DNA from: Chanos chanos
Taxonomy: Eukaryota > Chordata > Actinopteri > Gonorynchiformes > Chanidae
DNA length: 64,000 nt
Reading direction: 5' to 3'
Assembly: GCF_902362185.1 (NCBI RefSeq)
Contig: NC_044504.1
Location: 23,130,341 to 23,194,340, forward strand
Under the pieces are notes generated by a model that did not search any database, was not told where the DNA came from, and was given only the letters and a program-made list of their open reading frames with translations. Below are positions 11,091 through 25,379 of this stretch, one piece after another. Positions within the stretch are counted from its first letter, which is position 1; every line of letters begins with the position of its first letter. The position numbers and the translations under genes are program-made.

Positions 11091-14000
11091 TCAGTAGCTG
11101 TTCTCGTGGCCAGTTAGAATATACAGGTTACACTGGGCAGTGGGGTTGTCTGTTGGCCGACTTTCAAGCACCACTGACCTGAAACAAGGATAAGACAAGT
11201 AAACAACCAAACACATACAACCCAACCTGTCGTGTCTGAACATGAATAAACCATGTTGCCATATCATTATCATGTGAAAAGGTCACAAATGTTCTCACCT
11301 GTCAGAACCCAGCAGTCTGAAGATGCGACTGTTGTCAGAGATTTCCTGGGTGATCTAATGCATCAAGACAGGATATGTTAATAATTAGACAGACACACAC
11401 CCACACCTACACACACACTTCCCTGAAACAACAAGCCTGGATAAATTAACATGAACATTAGTTCATCAGACACACAGTATACTTCCACTGATGTACACAC
11501 ACATACACACACGCTTACAGACATATACACACTTTACAGTGCTTCAAGTCTACTCAAACATACATGAGAATATGACTATGTAGACGGTATATATAACAGG
11601 GGTTCACCTCATTTGTTTTGAAGCTGCGACCTTGCATCCCATGTCTCCAAAAGGCTAGAACACTATCTTGAAGACACACTATAGATACACAACAAGGTTT
11701 CAGTGCCAAAACACACACACAGTGAACACATACAATGTCTCTTTTTTTTTTTCAGAATTCTACACAGAGTTCAGGCAAATACACAAAGACACACAAACAC
11801 ACACAAAGCTCTCTCACCTATTGCCTCAATCTGGAAGTTAAAAGTGAGTTCAGCAGAGAGCTTAGTGTTGGATTTTAACTTTCCTTGTAAATTCACCATC
11901 TTAATACAACCTGCCAACAAACCAAACACACACACCATGCTTATTAGAGCAACCAATAAAACCGGTGCACAAACTCACACAGAAACACTCAGGTAAAGGT
12001 ATGGCTATGGTAACTCTGAAGACACAATGTAACTATAGGACCTCAGCAGATATGATTTAGCCCCTTTACACCAGCAACAGTAAATAAACAGAAAAAATGC
12101 AGCAGAAATGTGTAGTAGTAACTTGTGAGTAGTAAACTGGTAGAGTAATTGTATAAATACTGTAATTCACAACTAAGCAATGACGATTCAGCCGGCTATT
12201 CAACAGTGATATGAGTACATCAGTAATTAACTGATAGCAGCTGTTCGGGATTATAGCTCAGTAGTAGTCAATAAGCAGTACTAGTTCAATAGCAGTCAAT
12301 CAGCAGTAATAGTTTAGCAGTAATCATTCAGCTGAATGGTAGTTCTACAGCACTAATAGCTTAACAGGCATTATACTGTGGTGAGACTTACGGTCCAGGC
12401 AAACTAAAATGGTGTCTCTCTCCAGCTGCGTGACATGAATGACACAGGTCTGAGGAGTGTCTGAGACAAAACAAAGCAAACAACATTAACCCCCATTATT
12501 ATTACCATCCTCATCATAACCATCACCACCACAAGGAATATCATTAGTGTGCAAATGAAAAATCTTGTTAACACACACCAAAACAGACAGCTACACAAAC
12601 AAGCATTAATTACAAAAGTATTTTCTCAATTTTTGATGGACACAAACTTTCCAGGAGAGCAGAGATGTATATGAGACATATACTGCATGAAATTTGTCCA
12701 GACTGATTACCAATCAATGCAATGTTACCGACCAGGCTGAGTGAAGACAGGTGTGGTTAGATTGGGGTTGACCGTGCCAAAGGTGACGACCTGGTCAGGT
12801 TGACTGCCCTTGCTAACTGCGACACAGATGAGAGGATACTGGTGCTCTGGAAAAACCAGCATCTCAAACACTTCCAGTGGGCATGGCAAAGTGATGTCTA
12901 TGCTCTATACCACAGAAACACAAACACACACACACACGTTTAAACACACTCATCAAGATGAAATCTCTACACCAGAGATGCAGATCAGTGATCATATTTC
13001 TATTGTCATGAACCCCAACCACAGTTTGAAAATGGAAACAGGTGCAAAATAAAGATGGATTCTGTTTGACAGTGCCTATAGGAGTAGCTCCACTCCACTG
13101 AGCACTAAGACAGGTAATAAACAAAATACAACTGTATGTTTTTAAGCTTATATACCAGAGGAATGGTTTGTAACTTAAAGGTCAACATTGCCGATAATGA
13201 CATTAAATTAGATACAACCAAGCAAAGTATACACATAGTAAAGGACACACTAACACAGACACACACACCTTAATAAGCATGAAGCGCTGCATGGCCTCCA
13301 CCCACTCAAACAGGACCACACTGGACTGGAATGCTCCACACAGGTACTTATGGCCTGTATAAGGGTTACGCACTGCACACACAAGCACAACATTCTTAGT
13401 TTAAATACTGTATATGTCTCATAGAGCATGATAAAACAGACACTAACTTCTATTAGTGTACATGTACTTCAGCTGCAGTGGTACAGTTGGACAAAGATCA
13501 TGCATTTAAATTAATCCAACAAATTTCATTAGTTTTCATTAATTTAATATTAGATTACTGTAAAAGGAATATTCCCTTTAGAATTTATAGCAGTAATGAG
13601 CTAGGCTCTGTTCTTACAGTAGAACAGATAGTCCTGGCTAAATTATTTTAATATAAACATTCTATGTCACACTGTATTGCAATGTTGTATTTAAGTATGT
13701 ACTAGTAAATTATAGATTACTGTAAAATAATTTGTTGTTTTTGTGGGCTGTGCCCCACTATTACAGACTGCAGAAATTTATGTTTGTTCTATGTTTCCGC
13801 ACACCCTAGACAAAAGATACACTTGGTGACTTTGTAATGTTCTATTTATTATTCAAACGGAAAAAAATGAAGCAACACAGACATTTTTTCATGTTCATCC
13901 ACCTCTGCATGCTCTATTTCAAAATGTATCTAGGCTTTGGATTTCTAGCGTTTGAAACCATCTTGTCTCAATAAAGAGAAAGTATGAAAAGAATGCCTCA

Positions 14001-17000
14001 CCAACACAACACTTCTGACATCCCTTTGTATCTGGAATCTTATTGGTCACTGTAAACTTCCTGAAAAAGTAAAAAAAAGAATCCTTACACTTAAACACAG
14101 GAAATTTTAAATTACATGAACTGAATTTTTTTTTTAATGATACCAACATAAAGTTTAAAATCAGGGCTTGACATATAACCGTGAACACTTCCAAATGCTT
14201 TTCTGAGCAGTGCAACTCTCTGACTCAACCTGACATCAGATGTTAGGCTTTCATGAGTTTGAGTGTCACTACAGTACACAAAGGTTATGGAGGATGTCCA
14301 ATGTATTCCTCTGATGGTTCACCTTGGAATGATTTTATCTGGGAGTTTATGCGTTGGTATGGCAACCGGTAGCTTCTGCATCTGCCGAGCTTGCTCAAAG
14401 AGGCCACACAGGTTATGAGAGTACAGTTGGGAGGCCCTTCCTGCAGAGAACAGGGACAGTCACTAACACAAATAACAGTAACCAACACACACATACCAAA
14501 TGCTACACACACCTCCATATCCCTTATCTCATGTAAAAAGAGAAGAAGAAGAGAGAGATACAGTCAAACCACGGGGTTCTAAAACACCTTTTGTTTTACA
14601 TAAAACTATTCATACCAGATATGGACAACAGCCAATTGTTCATCACATAGAGCCAGGTGCATCTCCGTGGAAAAAGCTATGAAAGAATCAACAGAGAAAA
14701 GAATATATCTTAGGAAAGTCAAACATGGCAGATTCCAATATTTCCAGTTTCATTCCTAATGCCTGTTTCAATAGCAGACGCATTCCTACCTGTTCCATGG
14801 AAGTCTCATGCAACTCGTTCAAATTTAGGGTGTAAATCCCCTCCTCGGCTCCAAATATCAAATACTGATCTAAAATCACACACAGGAGACAATGACAAAG
14901 AAAGAAAAAACAGTTTTTCGCTGAGCAAAACAACTTGAGGACTGAGCACAGAAAGAACACTGCTGAATGAACAAGGAATGCACCTGACATTTTAATATGC
15001 AGCTGCTGGTCTAGTCAACCACCAGCTTCTGACAGACCTCATTAGAAAGTTATACATTTTGAAATCTTCAATCCAGGATATATTATATAACATTTGACAT
15101 AAATATTCAAAATTAAATATCACAAATACTATATAGAACACAGTCTCTGACAGTCCAGATTAACACTGTTTTTCATATCAACCAAGTACTGTGGTCTGTG
15201 AGGGGGCATAGACCAGCTTTTCAGGATCAAAAAGGGAAAGAAATGTCCAATTACAAGGAGAGGGCAAAAACAAGCAGAGGCCCAGACATTCAAAATATGA
15301 GTATACATGGAACGAATCAGAAAGACTACTACAATGCTAATGAGAAAGCTCACAATTCATACACTGTCATTAGCACAACTCAGACTAATTTGTGTAATCC
15401 TATCTGACACAGTGGAAAACTGTACTATTGACTACACTGTTGGTGTTGTCATTGATTGAGGCTCACCCCGGCTGTCCGGGTTAATCCAGGACGTGGCACA
15501 GTGGATCTTTAATGGACAGCCGTTAAACACTTTAGCAAAACACGCCCCCATCTACACAAGAGAGGCAGGGTTAGTATTGCATAATAAACATTCATTATCA
15601 TGAAGGAAACAGAGAAACTTTACAAACCATTCTTAGGGTATTAGTAAAACTCTGTGTGTGTGTGTGTGTGTGTGCGTGTGTGTGTGTGTATGTGTGTGCC
15701 TGTGTGTGTCTGTGGCTGCTACGTATGACAGCAAAGGCTAGCGCATTGTCTATTTCTGTTTAAATGTAAAAAATTACGGTAAAACTGTGCGTGTGTCTGT
15801 ATGTAGGTATGTATTTATATGTATACCAGAGAAAAAGAGCAAGACAGAGAGAGAGAGAGAGAGAAATAAATAAAAACTCACATGTACTTTGGGTGTTGGA
15901 GGCAGACCATTGCTAATGGGTTTCTGATGAATGTGCAGAGATGAGTGCATTAGACACGACCAAAACAACACAAAATAAATCTCAGAATGCCACTGATCCA
16001 AATCCAGTCTCCTTACTATAAACACCTTCCTCCAAATCAAAAATGTCTGTGTGAGGACTTACTGGAATGTCCTTGTTCTTGCGGATCGGTATTGTGGGTA
16101 ACGTGGACTGCCTCTCCCTCTCTCCATTCTGCTGAACAGGACTCACCCCACTACCTGTATACAACATACACAATACACTAAATCAATACCTTAACACACT
16201 CAAACAAACACACATGTACAAACACCTTTCTCTGTCCCACTACACTCACTAAAGGGTGACTACTTTTTACAGAAGACAGGGAGGAGCTCACATTGCCATG
16301 TGATTATTCTGCACCTATAGTGGTAATGGTCTGGGATACTAAATGCTACTCTCAACCAATGACACTGGCCACTGGGCAAAGCCAGGCTTACTCTGTTCCT
16401 CCTCCTCTTCCTTCTGCTCAGCATGAAGCCATTCCCAGAACTTATAACTCCCAACTTCCCCTTCTGTATCCCAGCATGCATCTGTATTTGTGCTCTCAAT
16501 GGGCTCGTTACCTAGACTACTACGTCTATGAGGGGGCAGACGAGGGGGTGGCGGCCTGGGAGGGACACAGGAGGAAGGACGAGCTGAAGGGGTGGGGTTT
16601 GGGGTGCTTGGACAGCGTTTAATTGTGCCATGACTGCTGCTGTGCTCTTCCGGACCATTCTGAACTGGACTCAAACACTTCGGCTATGAGACAGAGAGAG
16701 AGAGAGAGAGAGAGAGGGAAAGAGAGAGACAGAACATCACGACTCCAGAAGTCATTTTTGATATAATGGTTGTTAATTTGTGGTTGTTAATCACAGGTTG
16801 TGTGTGTGTTTTCCTAAGTATATGCTGGTATGAATGAATGACTGTGTGTTGGGACAGACTAACCTTGGGCGGTAATGGTGGAGGCACTTTGGGCCTCATG
16901 GTGGACGTTTTACGGCTGGAGGAAGAGAGCAAAACTCTTTAGTCAGGGAAGGCAGACACTCACACACACGATTTTGTAAACATTTTCAGACTCCATGATA

Positions 17001-17304
17001 TTTCGCAAATAACACAATGAAAGAAGAGCAAATCAAAATCCAATTAAGGTTTTGTTTCAGTGATGTACATGAACAAAGAATGTTACACACAACATCAACT
17101 TCACTTTGGCATGACAAAAACACAGAGTGACCACTAACGGTAACATGTTTAAGAATGAAATCACAAAGTCACACGGCTTCAGCAAATACAAAACCAAAAT
17201 ATCACACATGAAGTAGCATGCTCACGCATCCTGCACACTCACACAAACACACACACTCACATGCACGCACATACACACACACATACGCACGTGCGCGTGC
17301 AAAT

Positions 17305-17365
<61 letters not shown>

Positions 17366-19519
17366 TAAATCACATTGATTTCCATGGAAGAACTTCATGT
17401 AGATATGGTAAAATATTAAATCACACACGAAACACTGACACGTTCCTATGATCACCAAGCACTTCACAGAACAAATGAAACATGGCTGAGGCAACATAAA
17501 GGATTATGATGCAGACATCATGCACAAGGCAGGAAAGCATGTGTGACATTCTTAAATCCTCCTCTTCCTCACAGAAACTTACTGTACAGCTTCATCACCC
17601 CCACCACCACCACCACAATCATCATCATCATCGTCATCCTCTAAATGCGTCACATGACCCCTGAGGAGACGAAGATAGGGTGGCGGCTAAGTGTGGGCAC
17701 AACAGCCAGAGCAGACGCCAAAGATTCTCTCTCGCTCACTCTCTCTCTCTCGCTCTCGCCGACACACAAACACACACTCACAGAGCCAGAAGAAAAGCAA
17801 AGCTGCACTGAATGTGACTGATTAGTCATTGCTGCATAGCTGATGGGAGTTGAGATTAAAAATTAATGAATCAATAAAAAGAGAGAAAGGAGAGGCAATG
17901 CTCACCTCTGATTAAGCTCCTCCTCCACACTCTTTAAGAGACTCCTTTGTGAGAGAGAGAAAAGTTGTACATAATTACAGTAATTACACAGACACAAAAT
18001 ATTTTCTACTAAAGATACAACAGGGAAACATCCACATACAAAAACAGGTACACATACTTACTTATGATCATTCAAAAGGCTCTGGGGTTCCAGCTGGAGC
18101 TCCTGTTAGGAGCAGAAATACAGTTTACACATCGATGTGATGTTTGGTCATCAGTTGAAATGCAAAGTGATTTTAACCAGACATGGTTTCAAACACACCT
18201 GCTCATGATGAGGTTCTGTCTCCTTCCTCATAGGAGGGTCAAACTTCACCTGACCAACTGTATGAAAGAGAGAGACAAACACTCGCTATTAAACAACAAC
18301 TGAGCACACACACACACACACACACACAGATAGGTGACTCACAGTTGATCTCGGACAGAGTTTTCCCGTCTCTTGAGCTTCGGCTAGTCGAGCGAATCCG
18401 ATGTGGGACGGAGACAGGTGACTGTAAACAAACATATAATCAAGTCATGAGTTCTGGCTTTGACAGCAAGCTGATTCACTCATACTTATAGAAGATCCTT
18501 TCTCCACAAAGAAAAGTTCTTCAAATCATATCATTCTCCATGGCAACACTGCAAACAAACTCAGAAAGGTTAGAGCACAAACACACACATTTCAGCAACT
18601 CAACTGCAGTACAAGCTGCCATGCTACTGGCTGAATCAGTACCTGAGTGACAGCTGGTCGAGCAAGACGCTCGCCTTCACAGGACAGGTCTGAAGAAATA
18701 ACCAATATATATTCAGTATTTCACCTCTGGACCCTCCTCCTTTGGTGTGATTGGATAAAGGCCCACTATGAATGACAACAGAAGTTTGTGACTTTACCTC
18801 CAGATCAGGGTCCTCGTCGTCCAGGTCACTAAAGGGGGTGTGGTCAGGGTTGCTAGCTTTGTCCAAAAGCTCGATAGCAAGGGTTCGGCTCAGAGGTTGA
18901 GACACAAATGGATGCTGCAAGACACAGGGGTGGGAATAAAGGATACCACAATGTCACTGCTAAGAAATGTAAGATGGACTGACAACTCAACTAATCAGAA
19001 CTGATGTATGAAGGTATTACCTGCAGCAATCTGTCAGCTGTGGGTCTCTTCTTTGGGTTTTTGGTCAAGGCCACTTTCACAAAGTGATGGAAGTTGTTTG
19101 TCCTTTCAGAACCAAATTAAAAGAAAGTGTGACTAAAACTTTACATGAAATTTAAGAACAAATTTTCATGCAGTCTATTGATCTGCCTGATAAGACTTAG
19201 CCTTTCCAAATGCAACTTAAGAATTCACACACATGCACAAACACACAAACACTTACCACTTGACCTTGTCTTTAAGTTTGGGAGGTTGAAAATTGCTCTT
19301 GGACATTAGGAAGAGAGCTCTGCAGAGGAGAGGAAATGTCTGTGCATATTTCCATTCATAGATACCAATGCACACTAAGTCAATAGAAAAACCTTTTCAT
19401 GTTGATTTGGGAATGTGATGCATAATGTGTTTCTTATGACTGGTGAAAAAAAAAAAAACTTAACGTTTTCTCTCTCTCTGTTTCTCTCTCTCTCTCTTTC
19501 ACACACACGAACACATGCA

Positions 19520-19598
<79 letters not shown>

Positions 19599-22500
19599 CT
19601 ACCTCATGGGATGCAAGTCAAACATGGGAGGCTGTAGTTCTGCCAGCTCAATGGCTGTGATACCCACAGCCCAGATATCACAGAGCTGGTTGTAACCTCC
19701 CTTTCTTTCCACTGCAGCAACCTCTGGTGCCATCCTAGAGAGAGGCAGATGGGAAGAGAGAGCCAGAAAGTGAAAGAGGGAAACAGAATGATGTTTCATA
19801 TCAAACCTCCAAGATTTCAGCTCAGAACATTGTGACCTGTCTACAGGTCAAAAGCAAGCCTGATTGCCACGTCAACTTCATTTTCACTTTACAATAATTT
19901 GTCATTGCTATAGCTATATAATTACTGATATTGCTTCTACTTCCATTTACATTCAACACTTGGGTAATGACAACACTTACTTAACTATTTACTCAGTGAA
20001 TGTGTTGCCATTGCCATGAGGAAAACTAATTAGAGAAACAGATTACATGAGATAATTCATGATGGAAATGTAAGGGCTACATAAAGGCAACACAAACAAG
20101 TAGTGTGAGACATTACCAGTAGGGTGTGCCAATGAAGGACTTCCTCTTCGCTAGTGTTTGTGAGATCTGAGCAGAAACCCCAAAATCCGCTATAGAAAAA
20201 GAGAATAGAGATGTTGTTTCAATAAAAAAGGATATTTTAGAGAGTGATAATTATGATTTGAGATGAAGGGCAGGTCTGGTTGTCTTACCTAGTTTGACAT
20301 AGCCATTGTCTGTTAAGAGGATATTTGCTCCCTGTGAAGAGAACAGGTTTTTTACAGGTATTGCACAAATAAAGGAACCCAAGAGGAGAGTCGGTGAGGG
20401 AAAAATATGTAGGACATTTTAAACAGTGCTTTAGTTTTAGATTAAAATAAGAACAGACATCCAGCCTACCTTTATATCTCTGTGCATTTTGTTTTTGTTG
20501 TGGAGATAATATAGACCCTAACACATACATAAAGAAATGGCAGTTAGTTTGAAGGTTTGTTTTAAACTCTGTGCGTGTGCCTGTGCGTGTGCGTGTGTGT
20601 GTATGCGTGTGTGGGTGTGTGTGTGGATGTGTGTGTGTGTGTTTTGGTGTGTGTGTGTGCGCGCGCATGTGTGTGTGTGTTTGAGAATATTTTTATCTCA
20701 CAAGAGGTACCTGTAGGGTTTCCCTACACACATAGGCAATCTGAGATTCTAACAAAGGACCAGTCACTGCAAACAGATAGAGAGGGGGAGAGAGTACAAA
20801 AGACAGGGAACTGTTAAAAGGCAGTTCTCAAGGCTAATGGTTTTATTCTTGTTTTATTTTTGTGGTTATACAGATAGTTACCATGGTAGATATCCTGCAG
20901 TGAACCCCCTCCGCAGTATTCCATACTGATCCATAACTTATCTCTCCTGAAAGAGAGGACACATGACTATTAAAATGCAGCCTGACAATCAAACACTCAA
21001 CACGCTGTCTGACACAACTTGACAAATGAACAAAACAACAGCCCAGCAAATATCAATACGACCCCTGACAACAAGTCTGGATAACAAGGAACAGCCTGCC
21101 AGCTCAACCAATCAGCGCACAACATAACAACAACTCAGCCAATCAACACAAAACCTAACACCACCAAGGCAAATCAACACAACATATGGGCAATTTAAGA
21201 CTTTTGGCTGTATTGTAAAATATTCTCCATCTCCAATGCATCAAATGGCATGATGCAATAAATCTGATATTTGTTTATGTGGCGTTAATAAAAAATTTAC
21301 AGAGGAATATGTATAAATCACGTCCTGTCAATTCAACTTCAAAACCAAGAGAACCAATAAAGAAAAGCATTGGGACAAAAGGGAAATGTGTTTTGATGTA
21401 CAAATTGTATTAGAAAAAAACAGCTCTTCACTGTGCAACAACAAAACCACCAAACATTGAAAATTTCACTCTTACTGCATTCAGTATCACTAAAATAAAC
21501 TGGCAATGGAGACAAATGCAATTTAGCATTATCATTTGTTCCTCTAATGAGGTGATAATCCTCTCAGAGGGTAATAATGAAAGGCTTTCAAGTTGTTTAA
21601 TCTTAATTCAGTTGCTACTTTACACATTATTCATCATATCAACAATTTCTGCACTCTTGGAAATCAGTCCAAGCTTTGTATCATATGTTTTGTTTCTCCC
21701 AAAACACCACTTTGGTAAACCAGTATCATACTGACAGACTTTGAAGACCAGCAGCAGTGAACTGCGTATTGAACAGGTACTGTATGTCAGCTCAGTTACT
21801 GGTTTCTGGTCGACCCTGAATCCAAAAACTCACAAGGCATAAATCATGTACTTCCACGCTGAAAATATCTAGATTTTTTTTTCTGGTCATATCACCCAAT
21901 ATTTAATCCACACACAGTCAGACACCCCAGGCCATAAACAGTCAGACAGTATTCCTACCAATCAACACACTATCTGAAAATACCCCAACCAATTAAAACA
22001 TAGCCTGACAACATTCCAGTCACACAACACAGGGCGTGACAGCAGCCCATCCAATCACCAGAGAACCTAACAAAACTTTAGCCTAACTAACTACAAACAA
22101 AAAAAACATATCTTAACTGATCAAAATAAGGTCAACAGCACATCAGCCAATGCAAACAAACCTTGATATATCCAAGCTAATCAGTATCGATGATTCCAAA
22201 TCAAGATGGTACAGCTCTACAGCACACCACTGGAAATGAACATGGTAAACTTAGATACAACCTCACTAGTCTATCACTATGGGCACTTTGCCTCATTTAA
22301 ACTATGCATGTAGTGAACTTCAAATGGAATTCTCAAGAAGCACTCCAGTGACTGTTGTTAACATTGATTTACTCTGCTGATATTTAGTGTCACTTTATAA
22401 AAAGTGGCTGTATGATTGGCCTAAAGCACAGGCAGAGGAATCTGACTTCCACAGTATCTCCTTAAATAGAAAAAAAATGTACCACAGTCCAATCCCTTAA

Positions 22501-23277
22501 CTCACGATACACAGCCTGGGCTTAAACTCTGTGTTTAGCCATGTGAATTTGCGCAAATGAATGTGATTTACCTGAGATAGCTGCCAAAGTAGGCCACGAT
22601 GTTAGAATGCTTACAGTCCTTCATCATGATAATCTCCTGCTGAACCACTGCAAAATCTTCACCTAAAAAGGTCAATCAAATCACTGTCAAGTTAGTCAGT
22701 CCCGTTCCATTAAGGATCCATAGTGAACTAAGTGAACTAGAAAATACACAAATACCCAGAAGCACGAGATACACAATAACACATGCAGACACACTCACAC
22801 CTGCACTTATGGAAACTGTGGAGTCATTGGAAAGAATGTGGTGAGAGTGGTTTTTAACTATGTAAGACTTGACCATACGGCAACAGACTCTAATACTACA
22901 TGGATTTAGATCACACAGCATACTCAAACACACAGCTAACAACTCAAAATGATCAACTGTCTGTAACTGCTCCCCTATTAATTTTACTCATCTATACCTC
23001 ACTTTAAACATTATACACACAGGGATCTGTGTGAATGAGTGAGTGAGTGAGTGTGTGTGTGCGTGTGCACTGTCTGTACCATTCAAAACGGTACTTAAAG
23101 GCACTTAAACTAATGAGAGGTAGCATAGCTCAGTAGGTGGATGGATGGGCATGGGCCATCATCAACTCTTGCCTGGTTCCAGTTTGATGACTTTGATAGC
23201 AGCCAGCTCTCCAGTGTTGACATTGCGTGCCTGGAAAAGGAGAAAAGAAGAAGAAACAGGAGAGAGAGGTGGAGAGC

Positions 23278-23313
<36 letters not shown>

Positions 23314-23715
23314 TGAGATCTAGTCTGTAAGGGATGAGAACACAAGCATGGAGAAGAACAAGTAATGTAGAGAAAAAAGTACTTTCATCATGTGATATCA
23401 ATGTTTACAGCACGATAATAACATGATAAATCAACAAGTTCAACAAAGTCACATTTTCATGTTTTAAACAATGTGATTACCATAATATGCTAAATAACAA
23501 GTGCATCCCATTCAAAAATCTTTAGATGTAGCATCTTAAACCGCCTCTCACCTTCCATGTAGCCCCACATTCTTAACTACTGTTTCTCTCTCTTAATCTA
23601 TATTCCTTCTCGTCCTTTAAGGCTATTTTTGTGTCTCCCTCTGCTCAAAATTTTGAGAGGATTTGATGTGAGATCAAAAGTCATGTTGAGTGACTGAATG
23701 AAAGCCACAAATACA

Positions 23716-23750
<35 letters not shown>

Positions 23751-25379
23751 AGACATACAAAGACACCCTCTGTATCTCGTTACTGAAAGACATCTGTATA
23801 AAAGAGATGTTCTGATGATGTCATTGGAGACTGGAGAGGGAGAGAGAGAGAAAGAGGGAGAGAGAGTGAGAGAGAGGGTACTCCTATTCTTTCTCTTACT
23901 CTCTCTCTCTCTCATCTCCTACTTGTATCCTCCTCTTTGGAAAACAGTAGAACACACATTCATCACTAACAACATTGCATAGTCTAACTGTACTCCTATA
24001 CATCATACACACAGAAAGTCTCCCAATTGTAGTTTGACATCAACCTCTTTTCAGTATCTTCTTCCATAATCTCTGTCTCTGTCACTTCCACTTCAAAAAG
24101 AACTTCTCGTTGAGAACTTCAGACTGCCTCCAAATAGCTTAGTATCTAATTGTTGGTACAGAATACTTAACAGTAACAGAGATTTAACAGTAACCAACTT
24201 CCTTCAGGGACCAGAATGCCTAGAAATAGGGTTAGTTGTTGGGAGTTTTGCCAGAAAGAGGCATTGGGCAGAACAGGGTAAGACTAAGAGTCACCACTGT
24301 GAAGGCCAGGGGGTGGGGAGTTTAGCCAACAGTCTGGAACTGGCCCCTGATCCACTCACAATCAGGTTTTAATGTCTGGCCACAGAACTGCAGGAAGAGG
24401 GAACAATCAGGAACAAACAGGATGGACACAACTGCACACACTCTCTCACACACAAACACACATACACGCACACACATGCATACACTCCTGCTCTCTTGCA
24501 TTCTCAGGTCCAGCCATTTCCTGCCACCACAGGAAGTTAAAGTCACTCAAAAATGCAAGTCTCATACTGACAAATTTCCATACTTTCCATGATTCTTTCT
24601 GTCACTATTTCTCACACAGAGACACACACAGACACAGACAGACAGACACGCGCGCGCGCGCGGGCACTCACACTTTTGCCACCATCTGCCGTGAACAGGC
24701 GCATTTCATTGTGTGCGAGAATAATACTCAAGAACTCTCTGAGGGTCAGACGACTCTGTTCGGCTTGAGGCAATGCGTTATTTCACCACCTCGCTGGCAA
24801 AGTGTATGACAGAGCTCAAACGATCAGTTTCTCTCTCACTCACTCACTCTCTCTCTCTCTCTCTCTCTGGCCTGGTTTGTTGTGAAAATGCAAGCACAGA
24901 ACTGGTAAGGACACTGCCCTGACCATAAAGGTTAGTGTGTGTAAACTGAAAAACCCACAATTAAACATACACATACTACGCATACATTACCCGGTGGCAA
25001 GATGACGAACTCCGTCGTCTTGTTTACTGCAAACAAAACAGGAGGGCAATATCCCCCATCCGATGTCATTCTAGCGATTAGACACTCATACCAGCTGTCG
25101 TTCACGGCTTGATAGTGCATTTCACTACATCAGCCTAGAAGCTTAAACCGCAGAACCATAACTGCGTCGTTCGTTACAGTAACAGATATGACGCATCAGC
25201 CCCCCAAATGTTGTTGTGTTATGTTTGATCGGTAGCAGCTTAGGTTTGTTGCCTCTGTTGATACTGTTGCTTTTCACGTATACCTTGTACACATCCCCAT
25301 ACGTTCCGCTGCCAATTCTCTGAATAAGCTCGAAGTCCTCTTGCGGATTCCGTCGGGACAGATCCAAATTCGAGTTCAT
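11091..25379 (-). CDS. map4k3: Mitogen-activated protein kinase kinase kinase kinase 3 (GLK)
   Basis: Thirty-three coding exons on the minus strand, 877 aa (human 894): 25284-25379, 23173-23230, 22572-22662, 20882-20946, 20711-20766, 20470-20517, 20289-20331, 20117-20189, 19603-19734, 19257-19319, 19021-19102, 18798-18914, 18343-18421, 18199-18257, 18062-18102, 17906-17944, 17583-17660, 16864-16915, 16512-16683, 16063-16154, 15882-15923, 15467-15551, 14790-14869, 14616-14676, 14323-14440, 14002-14060, 13269-13372, 12733-12904, 12392-12460, 11818-11910, 11608-11678, 11299-11354, 11091-11178. GCK-type kinase domain at about residues 16-272: glycine loop [11 protein letters not shown] (22-32), AAIK Lys45, MHRDIK with Asp136, ADFG (153-156), activation-loop [10 protein letters not shown] with Ser170, equivalent to the human regulatory Ser170. 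A proline-rich, SH3-binding-like linker ([19 protein letters not shown]) precedes a citron-homology domain at about 540-860, ending GHENSY. The family signals to JNK and to mTORC1 in amino-acid sensing. An ATG 3 bp upstream (25382) is the alternative start; I prefer 25379 by fit to MNPGFDLSRRN. Intron 2 appears to be GC-AG. Confidence 0.97.
17307..17362. repeat. CA microsatellite
   Basis: About 28 CA units, preceded by degenerate CA/CG sequence from 17219, in a map4k3 intron. Confidence 0.9.
19501..19596. repeat. CA microsatellite next to a map4k3 donor
   Basis: Compound CA run ending six bases before the exon at 19603-19734. Read on the minus strand, the GT repeat follows the splice donor directly. 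Confidence 0.9.
20947..22571 (-). repeat. map4k3 intron 3 with degenerate CCAATCA-type short repeats
   Basis: The parts at about 21057-21180 and 21905-22190 contain many imperfect copies of a motif of about 30 bp built on 'cagccaatcaacacaac' and 'cctgacaaca'. They look like a decayed minisatellite split by unrelated AT-rich sequence. No coding exon is seen in the intron. Confidence 0.5.
23231..25283 (-). other. map4k3 intron 1
   Basis: About 2 kb without coding signal. It holds GA, CA and CT microsatellites (23282-23311, 23717-23748, 24841-24868) and a CG dinucleotide run at 24645-24661. Confidence 0.6.

Noticed and set aside
12225-12360. Repeated 'agtcaatcagcagtaatag' motifs in a map4k3 intron
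   Set aside because: Only a few very imperfect copies with irregular spacing; I could not define a unit with confidence.
20285-20668. A 127-aa minus-strand open frame
   Set aside because: It overlaps two genuine map4k3 exons in a different frame and reads through a GT-rich intron.
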